Source of the DNA: an uncultured Collinsella sp.
Lineage (GTDB): Bacteria > Actinomycetota > Coriobacteriia > Coriobacteriales > Coriobacteriaceae
Assembly (NCBI GenBank): GCA_959596495.1
Contig: CAUFXK010000003.1
Location: 1-51,750, forward strand
Reading direction: 5' to 3'
Length of the DNA: 51,750 nucleotides
Every line of letters starts with the position of its first letter. Position 1 is the first letter of the stretch. Under the pieces are notes generated by a model, which did no database searches, was not told the DNA's origin, and was given only the letters and a program-made list of their open reading frames with translations. The translations under genes were made by a program, and so were the position numbers. This document shows positions 8,296 to 16,639 of the stretch, one piece after another.

Positions 8296-9114
8296 CTAGA
8301 GTTCTAGCGTGAGGGTGACGGGGCAGTGGTCGCTGCCAAAGATGTCGCCGCGGATGCCGGTGTCGCGTACGTTGTCGGCGATTGCGTCGCTCACCAGGAA
8401 ATAATCGATGCGCCAGCCGGCGTTGTTCTTGCGAGCATTAAAGCGGTAGCTCCACCAGCTGTAGACGCCCTCGACGTCGGGGTTTGCCGCGCGCCAGGTA
8501 TCGGTGAAGCCGGCGTTGAGCAGCTCGGTAAACTTGCCGCGTTCTTCGTCCGAAAAGCCCGCGTTGCCGCGGTTGGACTTGGGGTTCTTAAGGTCGATCT
8601 CCTCGTGCGCCACGTTAAAGTCGCCGCAAGTTACGACGGGCTTGCCGCTCTCGCGCTCAAGCGCGCTCAAAAAGCCGCGATAGGCATCGTCCCAGGCCAT
8701 GCGCACATCGATGCGCGCGAGTTCGTTTTGCGCGTTGGGCGTATAGACGTCAACAAACCAAAACTTGTCGAACTCGAGCGCGCAGACGCGGCCCTCGGTC
8801 GCGGCTTGGGCAACGAGCTCGGCAGCCTCGCCTTCGCCGGCGTAGGACAGCAGCGCAGCGGCGTGCAGCACGCGTAGCGGTTCCTGGCGGCTAAAGACCG
8901 CGGTGCCCGAATAGCCTTTACGCTCGGCGTAGCTCCAGGTTTGGTGATAGCCGGGCAGGTCAATATCGACCTGGCCTTCTTGCAGCTTGGTCTCTTGCAG
9001 CGCCAGGATATCGACGTCGAGTTCTTGCGCGATCTGGATAAAGCTCGGGTCCTTTTTTAGCACGGCGCGCAGGCCGTTGACGTTCCACGAGGCGAAAGTG
9101 TAAGTCTGAGGCAT
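8296..9114 (-). CDS. xth: Exodeoxyribonuclease III / AP endonuclease
   Basis: The enzyme cuts DNA 5' to abasic sites and degrades 3' ends during base excision repair. At 272 residues it has the usual ExoIII length, and all catalytic blocks are present: FASWNVNGLR at the N-terminus with the metal-binding Asn, LQETK with the catalytic Glu, VYTPN, GDFNVAHEEIDL, WRIDYFLVS and the C-terminal SDHCPV. The pattern is nearer the ExoA type of Gram-positive bacteria than E. coli Xth. The start at 9114 has AAAGGA 6 bp upstream. It is divergent from the sirtuin gene, with about 115 bp between them. Confidence 0.95.
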   Translation of the reverse strand: MPQTYTFASWNVNGLRAVLKKDPSFIQIAQELDVDILALQETKLQEGQVDIDLPGYHQTWSYAERKGYSGTAVFSRQEPLRVLHAAALLSYAGEGEAAELVAQAATEGRVCALEFDKFWFVDVYTPNAQNELARIDVRMAWDDAYRGFLSALERESGKPVVTCGDFNVAHEEIDLKNPKSNRGNAGFSDEERGKFTELLNAGFTDTWRAANPDVEGVYSWWSYRFNARKNNAGWRIDYFLVSDAIADNVRDTGIRGDIFGSDHCPVTLTLEL

Positions 9115-9228
9115 GGTGTCCTTTCGACGGGGTTGGCAGGCTTAAGATTAGCGCAACGGGGGCGGGGTGGGCTCCGTGGGCGACGGCGCAATCGCGGCCG
9201 CCCCGACCAACATGGACGGAGGACAAAC

Positions 9229-9981
9229 ATGACGCAAGCGATAACAGATCCCAGGCAGGCCTCCGCCGCGCTGGCGGAGCTGTTCAATACCCACGAGCGC
9301 GTGGTGTTCTTTGGCGGCGCTGGTGTTTCCACGGCAAGCGGCATTCCCGATTTTCGCAGCGTGGACGGCCTGTATCACCAGCAGTTTGCCTATCCGCCCG
9401 AGACCATGCTGTCGCATAGCTTTTACGAGGCGCATCCGGCCGAGTTCTTCGACTTTTACCGCACCAAGATGATCGCGCTTAACGCTAAGCCCAACCGCTG
9501 CCACACCAAGCTGGCCGAGCTGGAGCGCGCCGGCAAGCTCGACGCCGTGGTGACGCAAAACATCGACGGCCTGCATCAGATGGCCGGCTCACAGCGCGTG
9601 TTCGAGCTGCACGGATCGGTCCATCGCAACATTTGCCAGTCGTGCGGCGCGGTCTATAGCGCCGAGTGGATTTGCTCGCGCGAGCACGAGGATGCCGCGG
9701 GCGTGCCTGCGTGCCCCGCGTGCGGCGGCCGCATCAAGCCCGATGTAGTGCTCTACGAAGAGCCGCTCGACGAGCATGTGTTGACCGGTGCCGTTGCCGC
9801 CATCGCCGCCGCCGATGCCCTCATTGTGGGCGGGACCTCGCTCGTGATGTATCCGGCGGCAGGCCTTACGCGATACTTTACCGGCGATACGCTGGCCATA
9901 TGCAACCTTGCTCCCACCGATCAGGATGCAAATGCCGACCTGCTGATTTCTTGCGACATCGCGGCCGCGTTTGCGTTCTAG
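9229..9981 (+). CDS. cobB: NAD-dependent protein deacylase, Sir2 family
   Basis: Sirtuins remove acetyl or other acyl groups from lysines using NAD, giving nicotinamide and O-acyl-ADP-ribose. The 250 residues show the NAD-binding GAGVSTASGIPDFRS, the TQNIDGLH motif, the catalytic His in ELHGSVHRN, and a four-Cys zinc site (CQSCG and CPACGG). GTSLVMYPAAG follows near the C-terminus. The Tyr/Arg pair that marks desuccinylases is not seen, so a deacetylase of the bacterial class is more likely. The start is ATG 9229 with GGAGGA 6 bp upstream; the open frame begins earlier but has no comparable site. Confidence 0.95.
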   Translation: MTQAITDPRQASAALAELFNTHERVVFFGGAGVSTASGIPDFRSVDGLYHQQFAYPPETMLSHSFYEAHPAEFFDFYRTKMIALNAKPNRCHTKLAELERAGKLDAVVTQNIDGLHQMAGSQRVFELHGSVHRNICQSCGAVYSAEWICSREHEDAAGVPACPACGGRIKPDVVLYEEPLDEHVLTGAVAAIAAADALIVGGTSLVMYPAAGLTRYFTGDTLAICNLAPTDQDANADLLISCDIAAAFAF

Positions 9982-10001
9982 CCCGCGCGCGCGGATACAA
10001 T
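9971..10001 (+). promoter_or_regulatory. Possible promoter of folP-folK
   Basis: A TTGCGT box (9971-9976) and a TACAAT box (9996-10001) are 19 bp apart, about 75 bp before the folP-folK start. The spacing is longer than ideal, so support is weak. Confidence 0.3.
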
Positions 10002-10076
10002 AGAAAGACTGAGTGCAAAGCGACCCCGCCGCCAGCTCCCCAGACTCGGCGGCGTGGGCATTTTAGGAGGATGTTC

Positions 10077-11825
10077 ATGGCGAACGACAGCAAGACATGG
10101 CGGTGCGGAAAGTACGAGCTCAGCTTTGACCGTCCGCGCATCATGGGCGTCCTCAACGTGACGCCCGATTCGTTTAGCGATGGCGGGGAGCACTTCGATC
10201 CGGATGCCGCCATCGAGTACGGCCTGGCGATGCTCGACGCCGGCGCCGACATCATCGACGTGGGCGGCGAGTCCACGCGCCCCGGCTTTACCCCGGTCAA
10301 CCCCGACGAGGAGGCTCGCCGCGTGCTGCCCGTGGTGCGCGCGCTGGCCAAGGAGGGCGCCATCGTCTCGATCGACACGCGTCATGTGGCGGTTGCCAAG
10401 GCGGCCGTGCGCTGCGGCGCCTCGATCGTCAACGACGTGACCGGCTTCACCGATCCCAAGATGGTCGAGTTTGTTAAGACGAGCACCTGCGGCATCATCG
10501 TGATGCATGCCGGCGAGGTCGCCGCACCCGCCCGCACGCACGCGACGGTGCAGCTCGATACCTCGGCTGCGGCGTTTGTTGCCGAGAAGGCACGCGAAGC
10601 GGCTGCCGAGGCCGCGCGCGAGGCCGAGAAGCCGGCCCGTCGCCGTCGTGGCAAGTTGCTGGGCGAGCCTAAGCCGGAGGCCAAGCTTCCGGGCGGCGTG
10701 GTGCAGCCCTCGTTGCCGTTTGGCGAACCGGAGCCCACGTCCGAGCCTGTAACCGAGCTGGGGCAGGAGACGCCGGCCGCCGAGCAGGCAGCTGCCGCCG
10801 AGACCGTCGCGCCCGCGCCCGAGGCCGCGTCCGCAGCCACCGAGGCCGCATCGGAGTCCAATGACCGCCTGGCCGCCATGATGCGCCGCAGCGCCCGCCG
10901 CGAGGAGGCCTATGTGCCCACCTCGCAGCTCCGCCGCTTTACCCTGCCCGATTCTGCGCCCATCATGCGCCGCGTCATGGGCTTTCTGTCCGACCAGGCC
11001 CGCACGCTCATCCATGCCGGCGTGTCGCGCGACCGCATCTGCATCGATCCTGGCCCGGGCTTTGGTAAGTCGGCTAACGAGGACATCGTCATCCAGCGCG
11101 AGACTGCCAAGATGGCGTCACTGGGCTATCCGCTCATGTGTGCCGTGTCGCGCAAGCGCTTTGTGGGCGCCGTCTCGGGCGTGACCGAGGCCGCCGAGCG
11201 CGATGCCGCTACGTTTGGCGTGTGCCTGGGCGCCATCCAGGCCGGTGCCAACATCGTGCGCGTGCACGACGCCGCGGGTTTTGCGCAGTTCCTGAACGGC
11301 TACTGGGCGGTTGCCAAGCCACAGCCGCGCCGCGCGTTTGTGGCCGTGGGCTCCAACCTGGGGCATCGCTGCGACAACATCCGCGCCGCACGCGAGATGA
11401 TCGCCGAGATTCCACTCACCTGCGTGTCCAACTCCTCCAAGATTTACGAGAGCGAGCCGGCCTACGAGACGCGCCAGGACGCGTTTGCCAACGCCGTCAT
11501 CGAGATCAAGACCGAGCTGGCGCCGCTGGTGCTGCTCGATGAGCTCATGAAGATCGAGGCCGAGCTGGGGCGCGACCGCTCCAAGAAGGCCAAGGCCAAC
11601 GGTCCGCGCACCATCGACCTGGACCTGCTGTGGATGGATGGCGAGACCCACGGCGGCAAAAAGCTGCGCCTGCCGCATCCTCTCATTGGCGAGCGCGACT
11701 TTGTGCTGGTGCCGCTCGAGGACCTGATGCACGACCCGGCGCGGTTCTTCCGCTACAACGGTGTCGAGGTCAAGGAGCCCGAGGACCGCGTGGGCCATAT
11801 CGTGGGCGAATTGGGGCGTATGTAG
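10077..11825 (+). CDS. folP-folK: Dihydropteroate synthase-HPPK fusion (FolP-FolK) with a large insert
   Basis: One chain carries two consecutive folate-pathway enzymes. HPPK makes hydroxymethyl-dihydropterin diphosphate and DHPS condenses it with p-aminobenzoate. DHPS motifs appear in order: MGVLNVTPDSFSDGG, GGESTRPG, SIDTRH, NDVTG, then IDPGPGFGKS, SRKRFVGAV and RVHD near residue 400. Between residues about 150 and 290, inside the DHPS barrel, lies an Ala/Glu/Pro-rich low-complexity insert. The HPPK domain (about 420-582) begins AFVAVGSNLGHR and has GPRTIDLDLLW and LPHPLIGERDFVL. The start at 10077 is set by AGGAGG 6 bp upstream. The next gene begins directly after the stop codon. Confidence 0.94.
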   Translation: MANDSKTWRCGKYELSFDRPRIMGVLNVTPDSFSDGGEHFDPDAAIEYGLAMLDAGADIIDVGGESTRPGFTPVNPDEEARRVLPVVRALAKEGAIVSIDTRHVAVAKAAVRCGASIVNDVTGFTDPKMVEFVKTSTCGIIVMHAGEVAAPARTHATVQLDTSAAAFVAEKAREAAAEAAREAEKPARRRRGKLLGEPKPEAKLPGGVVQPSLPFGEPEPTSEPVTELGQETPAAEQAAAAETVAPAPEAASAATEAASESNDRLAAMMRRSARREEAYVPTSQLRRFTLPDSAPIMRRVMGFLSDQARTLIHAGVSRDRICIDPGPGFGKSANEDIVIQRETAKMASLGYPLMCAVSRKRFVGAVSGVTEAAERDAATFGVCLGAIQAGANIVRVHDAAGFAQFLNGYWAVAKPQPRRAFVAVGSNLGHRCDNIRAAREMIAEIPLTCVSNSSKIYESEPAYETRQDAFANAVIEIKTELAPLVLLDELMKIEAELGRDRSKKAKANGPRTIDLDLLWMDGETHGGKKLRLPHPLIGERDFVLVPLEDLMHDPARFFRYNGVEVKEPEDRVGHIVGELGRM

Positions 11826-12527
11826 ATGATCGAGATGAATGCTGTTGTCGCCGGCACCGAGCTCGACGCGGCGCGCGACGCGGGCCGCGAGGGCGTGTCC
11901 GCGGGCTGGTGCGCGTGGAGCGCGGGCGATGCTTCGCTGACGTTTTCGCTGGTTGTGCGCCCCGATGTGAACATGCATGCCTTCCACGGCCTGCCGTTTG
12001 TGGCCGCGATGGGCATGATGGACGCGCTCGTGGGCACGGCATCGACGCCGGGGTTGGGCCTTGCCGGTAAGGTGGGTATCCAGTGGCCGAGCGACATTGT
12101 GTGCGGCGCGCCCGCATTTGAGACGTCGTTCGCGCGCGTTACCGTGAACGGCGGTGCCGGTGCCGCGGGCATGTTCGGTGCCGTGACGGTGGATATTGAG
12201 CTTTCGGCGTTGAGCGAGCTCGGTGTGGATGCGGCCGACGAAGCGCTGGTCGAGGAGTTGGCCGCCGCCGTGCTGACCCGTGTGGACACCTGGGCGGTTG
12301 TTGCCAACACGCCGCAGGGCGCTGCCGGTCCGCTGGCTCCCGTGCTGGGCGAGTACTTCGACATGGTGCCGCTGCTGGGCCGCCAAGTTGCGGCGGTGTC
12401 GCCCAACGGCTTGCCGCTTGCGGTCGGTGTGTTTGCGGGCCTGGACATCTGGGGTCGTGCGACCATCAAGACCGATGCCGGCGAGCAAGAGTTTCCGCCC
12501 GAGGCTGTACGAATTCGCGGACTGTAG
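11826..12527 (+). CDS. Degenerate biotin-protein ligase-like protein (BirA family)
   Basis: The 233 residues follow the BPL catalytic-domain plan. They have a region matching the biotin-loop position (GREGVSAGWCAWSAGDASL), the marker IQWPSDIV in place of the ligase KWPNDL, and a C-terminal small beta domain (GLDIWGRATIKTDAGEQEFP) like that closing BirA. The GRGRxGRxW biotin loop is not conserved, and the RKLAGIL segment with the catalytic lysine is replaced by APAFETSF. Biotin ligase activity is therefore doubtful. Neighbouring coaX, a frequent partner of birA, supports the family call. The gene starts right after the folP-folK stop codon with no intergenic space. No N-terminal repressor domain is present. 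Confidence 0.6.
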   Translation: MIEMNAVVAGTELDAARDAGREGVSAGWCAWSAGDASLTFSLVVRPDVNMHAFHGLPFVAAMGMMDALVGTASTPGLGLAGKVGIQWPSDIVCGAPAFETSFARVTVNGGAGAAGMFGAVTVDIELSALSELGVDAADEALVEELAAAVLTRVDTWAVVANTPQGAAGPLAPVLGEYFDMVPLLGRQVAAVSPNGLPLAVGVFAGLDIWGRATIKTDAGEQEFPPEAVRIRGL

Positions 12528-12567
12528 CGCGAGGCGCCAGCGCTCAAAGACAACGATGACAACAAGA

Positions 12568-12596
12568 CCCTCCTCGGCCTGTGCCGGGGAGGGTTT
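12568..12596 (+). terminator. Terminator of the folP-folK operon
   Basis: The stem CCCTCCTCGGC / GCCGGGGAGGG is followed by a short T run, 40 bp after the last stop codon. The next gene, coaX, is convergent. Confidence 0.7.
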
Positions 12597-12672
12597 CGCC
12601 TATCTGGGGAATAGGCTTGGCGAGCATTTGCGGGGACTGTGGCATCGGGCGTGCTTGACTTAAGCCCCTGCT

Positions 12673-13446
12673 CTATCCCAGCTCCTGCATGCGGCGGTAG
12701 ATTTCGCAGATACCCTTGATGGTGAGCTGTCCGTCGACCACGTCGAAGGCGTCGGTCGAATCGGCGACGATGCTGGCGAGACCGCCCGTGGCGATAACGG
12801 TGGCGTCCTCGCGGCCCAGCTCGCGCTTCATGCGCGCGACTAGGCCCTCAGCCATTGCGGCGGCGCCCGTTACGGCGCCGACCTTGATGCACTCCTCGGT
12901 ATCGCGGCCGATGGCGTGCTCGGGCGCCTCGAGCGGAACGCTGGCGAGCTTGGCGGCTCGGGCGGCGAGCGCGTCCATCGAAATGCGGATGCCCGGCGCA
13001 ATCGCTCCACCAATGTAATAACCGTCCTCATCGATGACGTCGATATTGGTCGCGGTGCCAAAGTCCACCACGATTGCCGGCGCGCCGTAGAAAGTTTCGG
13101 CCGCAACGGCGTTAGCGACGCGGTCGGCACCTACGGCCTGGGGACGCGCCGCGCGCAGCTTGGTCACCGCGGCCGTCTGCGGTCCGATGACGATGGCGTC
13201 TGCGGCAATGCGGTCGGCCACGGCGTGCCATTCGCGCGAGAGCTGCGGCACCACGCCCGCAAAGGCGATCGCGTCGACCGCGTCGAGCGAAAGGCCGTAC
13301 ATCTTAAAGAAACCCATCAGGCGCACATGGATCTCGTCGGCGGTATAAGAGCGGTCGGTGGGCATGCGCCACGACTGCACCAGCTCGTCTCCGTCAAACA
13401 GGCCCATGGCCGTCTGCGTATTTCCCATATCGATAGCGAGCAGCAT
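12673..13446 (-). CDS. coaX: Type III pantothenate kinase
   Basis: CoaX phosphorylates pantothenate, the first step of coenzyme A synthesis, using an ASKHA fold. At 257 residues it has normal length. The phosphate-1 motif AIDMGNTQT is at the N-terminus, the VVDFGTATNIDVID segment and GGAIAPGI lie near the middle, and TGGLA is near the C-terminus. The start at 13446 is preceded by GGGAG 5 bp upstream. The seven extra residues of the open frame are not needed. It is transcribed toward the BirA-like gene. Confidence 0.95.
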   Translation of the reverse strand: MLLAIDMGNTQTAMGLFDGDELVQSWRMPTDRSYTADEIHVRLMGFFKMYGLSLDAVDAIAFAGVVPQLSREWHAVADRIAADAIVIGPQTAAVTKLRAARPQAVGADRVANAVAAETFYGAPAIVVDFGTATNIDVIDEDGYYIGGAIAPGIRISMDALAARAAKLASVPLEAPEHAIGRDTEECIKVGAVTGAAAMAEGLVARMKRELGREDATVIATGGLASIVADSTDAFDVVDGQLTIKGICEIYRRMQELG

Positions 13447-13643
13447 GTCTACTCCCGGTGTTGGCATAAAAGGACGCGCACCATTGTATACGTGCCGTCG
13501 ACGGCGCTCGGCTGCGATTCGTTTACGGTGATAGGGGCTGAGGGGTTTTAAATATGAAGGAATTATGCTCTACGAGATTTTCCTTGCCGTTTAGCGAACT
13601 CCCGTGTAATATTCTTTCTTGCGCACATGAGGCGCCCAGACAT

Positions 13644-13720
13644 TGCGGGGTGGAGCAGTCTGGTAGCTCGCCGGGCTCATAACCCGGAGGTCGTAGGTTC
13701 AAATCCTGCCCCCGCGACCA
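13644..13720 (+). tRNA. Initiator tRNA-fMet (anticodon CAT)
   Basis: A full cloverleaf can be drawn: acceptor TGCGGGG / CCCCGCG, D stem GAGC / GCTC, anticodon stem CCGGG / CCCGG with loop CTCATAA, T stem GTAGG / CCTGC, and an encoded CCA end. Three consecutive G-C pairs next to the anticodon loop mark it as initiator. The 1-72 pair is a weak U-G, where initiators normally have a mismatch. Confidence 0.93.
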
Positions 13721-13729
13721 AGAACTTGC

Positions 13730-13759
13730 AGCTCGTCGGCCTAGCCGGCGAGCTTTTTT
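13730..13759 (+). terminator. Terminator of the tRNA gene
   Basis: The stem GCTCGTCGGC / GCCGGCGAGC with loop CTA is followed by six T, starting 10 bp after the tRNA CCA end. Confidence 0.9.
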
Positions 13760-13809
13760 GTTATTTCGGGACCGTGTTTTCGGTTCAATTCTCGGCCTCT
13801 CAATCAAAG

Positions 13810-14027
13810 ATCTCGATCTGTAACATCTAGACCCGATTTGGGCGGCTAGGTGTTACAGATCGAGATATACCGGTGGGTTGGGTCGTGTTTGTCTAAATCT
13901 GTAACACGAGGGACGGATTTTGCCGAGTTGTTGTTATAGATTGAGATTTTCTAGCAGGCGGGTTTGGTTTGTCTCGATCTGTAACAGTAAGACCCGGTTT
14001 TGCCGCGTAACTGTTACAGATTGAGAT
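13810..14027. repeat. Three tandem 81-bp palindromic repeats (family E)
   Basis: Units begin near 13810, 13891 and 13971, so the period is 80-81 bp. Each has inverted arms of about 16 bp (ATCTCGATCTGTAACA and its complement) around a 25-bp centre with a shared GATTTTGCCG-like core. Units 1 and 3 have perfect or nearly perfect arms, and unit 2 is degenerate. The repeats fill the space between the tRNA terminator and the flavoenzyme gene. They are not a CRISPR array, as the intervals are themselves similar. Confidence 0.85.
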
Positions 14028-14168
14028 AAACCGGCGGGCCGCCCTGCCCCATCCACCTGCCGCTACCTGCTGTCCGCCGATTTCCGTTGCGCTGTTGTAT
14101 TCCCATGCCATATCCTCTAGACAACTACGCGGCATCATCGCCGCCGCGCCTACAAGAGAGGAATGTCC

Positions 14169-16199
14169 ATGACCGCACCTGCATCCAAGCTGCTTCAGCC
14201 CATTACGGTTGGCCCCCTTGAGCTCAAAAACCGCATTATGTTCCCGCCGTTGACCACCGGCTACGAGGAGCGTGACGGCTCCATTGGCGAGCGCAGCCTG
14301 GCTTTTTACGAGCGCTTGGCCCGTGGCGGCGTGAGTTACATCGTCATCGGCGACGTTGCTCCCGTCATGACCGCAAGCCCCACGCCCAAGCTGGCGACCG
14401 ACGCCCAAATCCCCACGTTTAAGGCCCTGGCCGATGCCGTCCACAAGCACGGCGCCAAGGTCGCGCTGCAGCTGTTCCACCCCGAGTACGACGTGCCCGG
14501 TGTCGGCCGCATGGTCATGGGATCCATGGCCGCCGCCAAGGCCGCGCAGGAGGCCAAGGCCGCCGGCGACGAGGAGACCTTTGCCGCCAAGATGGCCGAG
14601 TCCAACGAGATCCGCAACCAGGCCTACGCCAAGCTGCACCACGACATGCAGCACTTTGTGAACGAGGCGAGTGTGGAGCAGCTCACCCAGATCAAGGAGG
14701 CTATCGCCGCCTCGGCCGCTCGCGCGCAGCAGGCCGGCATCGACGCCATCGAGGTCCACGGCGACCGCCTGGTAGGTTCGCTGTGCTCGGCCATCCTCAA
14801 CCAGCGCACCGACGAGTACGGCGGCTCGTTCGAGAACCGCGTTCGCTACGCGCTGGAGGTCGTCGCTGCCATTAAGGAAGCCGCGCCGCAGCTGATGGTG
14901 GAGTACAAGCTCCCCGTGATCATGGAGAACCCCGACGGCACGCCGCGCGGCAAGGGTGGCCTGCAGCCCGACGAGGCCTGCGAGTTTGCCAAGCTGCTCG
15001 AGGGCGCGGGCATCGATATGATTCAGGTCGCACAGGCCAACCACACCGGCAACATGGGCGACACCATTCCGCCCATGGGCGCCATGCCCTACAACTGGAC
15101 GCTGCCCGTGGCCGAGCGCGTCAAGGCCCTGGTCTCCGTGCCGGTGGCAACCGTCGGCCGCGTTGTCTCGGTTGAGGCCGGCGAGAAGATTCTGGAAGAC
15201 GGCTCCGCCGATATCATCGCTTATGGCCGCTCGCTCATGTGCGACCCCGACATTGCGCTGAAGGCCGCCACGGGCGAGCCCATTCGCGAGTGCCTCAACT
15301 GCAATAAGGGCTGTGTCGACGCGATTCAAAACCGCAAGTACATCTCGTGCGTGCTTAATGCCGAGAACGGCGACGAGGCGACCATCGCCATCAAGCCGGG
15401 CGAGGGCGACAAGAAGATCGCCGTGGTGGGCGGCGGTATTGCCGGCCTGGAGGCCGCGCGCGTGGCGGCCAAGCGCGGTTACGACGTGACCGTCTACGAG
15501 GCGAGCGATCATCTGGGCGGCCAGATTGTGCTGGCGGCCGCGCCTCCGCGCAAGGACGAGATCATGCGCTCGGTCGAGTACTACGAGAAGATTCTGCCTG
15601 GCCTGGGCGTGAAGGTTGAGCTCAACCATGCCGCTACCGCTGAGGACCTCAACGCCGCCGACGCCGCGATTGTGGCCGTGGGCGCACACGACGTGGTCAT
15701 CCCCGTTCCGGGTGCCGATTCGGAGAAGGTCGTCTCGAGCTGGGACGTGCTGGCCGGCAAGGTGGAGCTCAGCGGCCGCGTCGCCGTCATTGGCGGCGGC
15801 CTGGTGGGCACCGAGACTGCCGAGTACCTGCTGCAGCACGGCTGCGAGGTGGCGATCGTGGAGATGCTCGACAAGATTGCCGCAGGCGAGTCCGAGACCA
15901 TTCTGCCGCTGATTATGAGCGACTTTGCAGAGCACAACGTGGAGCAGCATGTTAAGACCCGCCTGACCGCCATTACCGACGAAGGCGTGGAGGCTGTTCG
16001 CACCACCGAGGACGGCGCCGAGGAGCCGGTGAGGATCGCCTGCGATTACGTGGTGATGGCCGTGGGCTCCAAGGCCAACGCGTTTGACCTGGATGGCGTG
16101 ACGGTGCCCGTGACCTGCGTGGGCGACTGCTCGGGTGAGCGCACCGCCGACATTGCGAGCGCCATTCGCACGGCGTATCACGCGGCCAACGAGCTGTAG
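14169..16199 (+). CDS. NADH:flavin oxidoreductase of the enoate/2,4-dienoyl-CoA reductase type
   Basis: The 676-residue protein has an Old Yellow Enzyme barrel binding FMN (about 1-350), then a [4Fe-4S] motif C-x2-C-x3-C-x11-C at residues 375, 378, 382 and 394, then an FAD/NAD(P) half (KKIAVVGGGIAGLEAARVAA, and a second GGGLVGTETAEYL). This is the plan of FadH, enoate reductases and the bile-acid enzymes BaiCD and BaiH. All reduce conjugated double bonds with electrons passed through the cluster. The substrate cannot be told from sequence. The start at 14169 has AGAGAGGA 6 bp before it; ATG 14163 is too close to that site. It stands alone, with repeats upstream and a terminator downstream. 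Confidence 0.9.
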   Translation: MTAPASKLLQPITVGPLELKNRIMFPPLTTGYEERDGSIGERSLAFYERLARGGVSYIVIGDVAPVMTASPTPKLATDAQIPTFKALADAVHKHGAKVALQLFHPEYDVPGVGRMVMGSMAAAKAAQEAKAAGDEETFAAKMAESNEIRNQAYAKLHHDMQHFVNEASVEQLTQIKEAIAASAARAQQAGIDAIEVHGDRLVGSLCSAILNQRTDEYGGSFENRVRYALEVVAAIKEAAPQLMVEYKLPVIMENPDGTPRGKGGLQPDEACEFAKLLEGAGIDMIQVAQANHTGNMGDTIPPMGAMPYNWTLPVAERVKALVSVPVATVGRVVSVEAGEKILEDGSADIIAYGRSLMCDPDIALKAATGEPIRECLNCNKGCVDAIQNRKYISCVLNAENGDEATIAIKPGEGDKKIAVVGGGIAGLEAARVAAKRGYDVTVYEASDHLGGQIVLAAAPPRKDEIMRSVEYYEKILPGLGVKVELNHAATAEDLNAADAAIVAVGAHDVVIPVPGADSEKVVSSWDVLAGKVELSGRVAVIGGGLVGTETAEYLLQHGCEVAIVEMLDKIAAGESETILPLIMSDFAEHNVEQHVKTRLTAITDEGVEAVRTTEDGAEEPVRIACDYVVMAVGSKANAFDLDGVTVPVTCVGDCSGERTADIASAIRTAYHAANEL

Positions 16200-16274
16200 C
16201 TGAACATCGCGGCCAGGCGGGGCGGTAGCACGGATCCGCCTCGCCCGGCTGTGTCCCGTCGGGTGTCAACCGGT

Positions 16275-16311
16275 GCGGGGCCTGCAAGCGCAGCAGGTCC
16301 CGCCCTTTTTG
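16275..16311 (+). terminator. Terminator of the flavoenzyme gene
   Basis: The stem GCGGGGCCTGC / GCAGGTCCCGC is followed by CCTTTTTG, about 75 bp after the stop codon. Confidence 0.8.
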
Positions 16312-16470
16312 TTTTGCTCCGGTGGATGGCAATGCGAGGTAATCATGAGGAGTGAGGACGTCTACTGCCTTGCAGATCACTCAAAAATATTGGGGGAGGG
16401 GTTAATAACTATATCCTCTATACCAAAGGACATAAAGAGATGCCAATTTTGTTGACAAGCGAATGACGAT

Positions 16471-16598
16471 TAGCTGCGAGTCAGCTACCAGCGTAAATAA
16501 TCGATAAAGAAATGTCGTAATTTGGTGCCAAATGCCCAGATAACGCCGCGTCTATTTTAATTAACTGCTTTGAGCAAACAGTAAAATGCTACTATCTA
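16471..16598 (+). promoter_or_regulatory. AT-rich upstream region with a promoter and small palindromes
   Basis: From about 16370 to 16640 the base composition is far more AT-rich than elsewhere and no gene is seen. TTGAGC (16570-16575) and TATCTA (16593-16598) are 17 bp apart and could drive the HTH gene. Two short palindromes lie upstream, TAGCTG-CGAGT-CAGCTA (16471-16487) and TTTGGTGCCAAA (16521-16532), and could bind a regulator. Confidence 0.4.
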
Positions 16599-16639
16599 AC
16601 TTGCACGTAAGAAAGCAGATTAACGGCTAAGGCTAAGAA

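Noticed and set aside
13810..14027. CRISPR array after the tRNA
   Set aside because: Only three units are present, each is a long palindrome, and the intervals are similar to each other and not unique spacers. No cas gene is present.
13893..16181. 762-codon minus-strand frame
   Set aside because: It is the complement of the flavoenzyme gene, whose motifs and iron-sulfur cysteines are clear.
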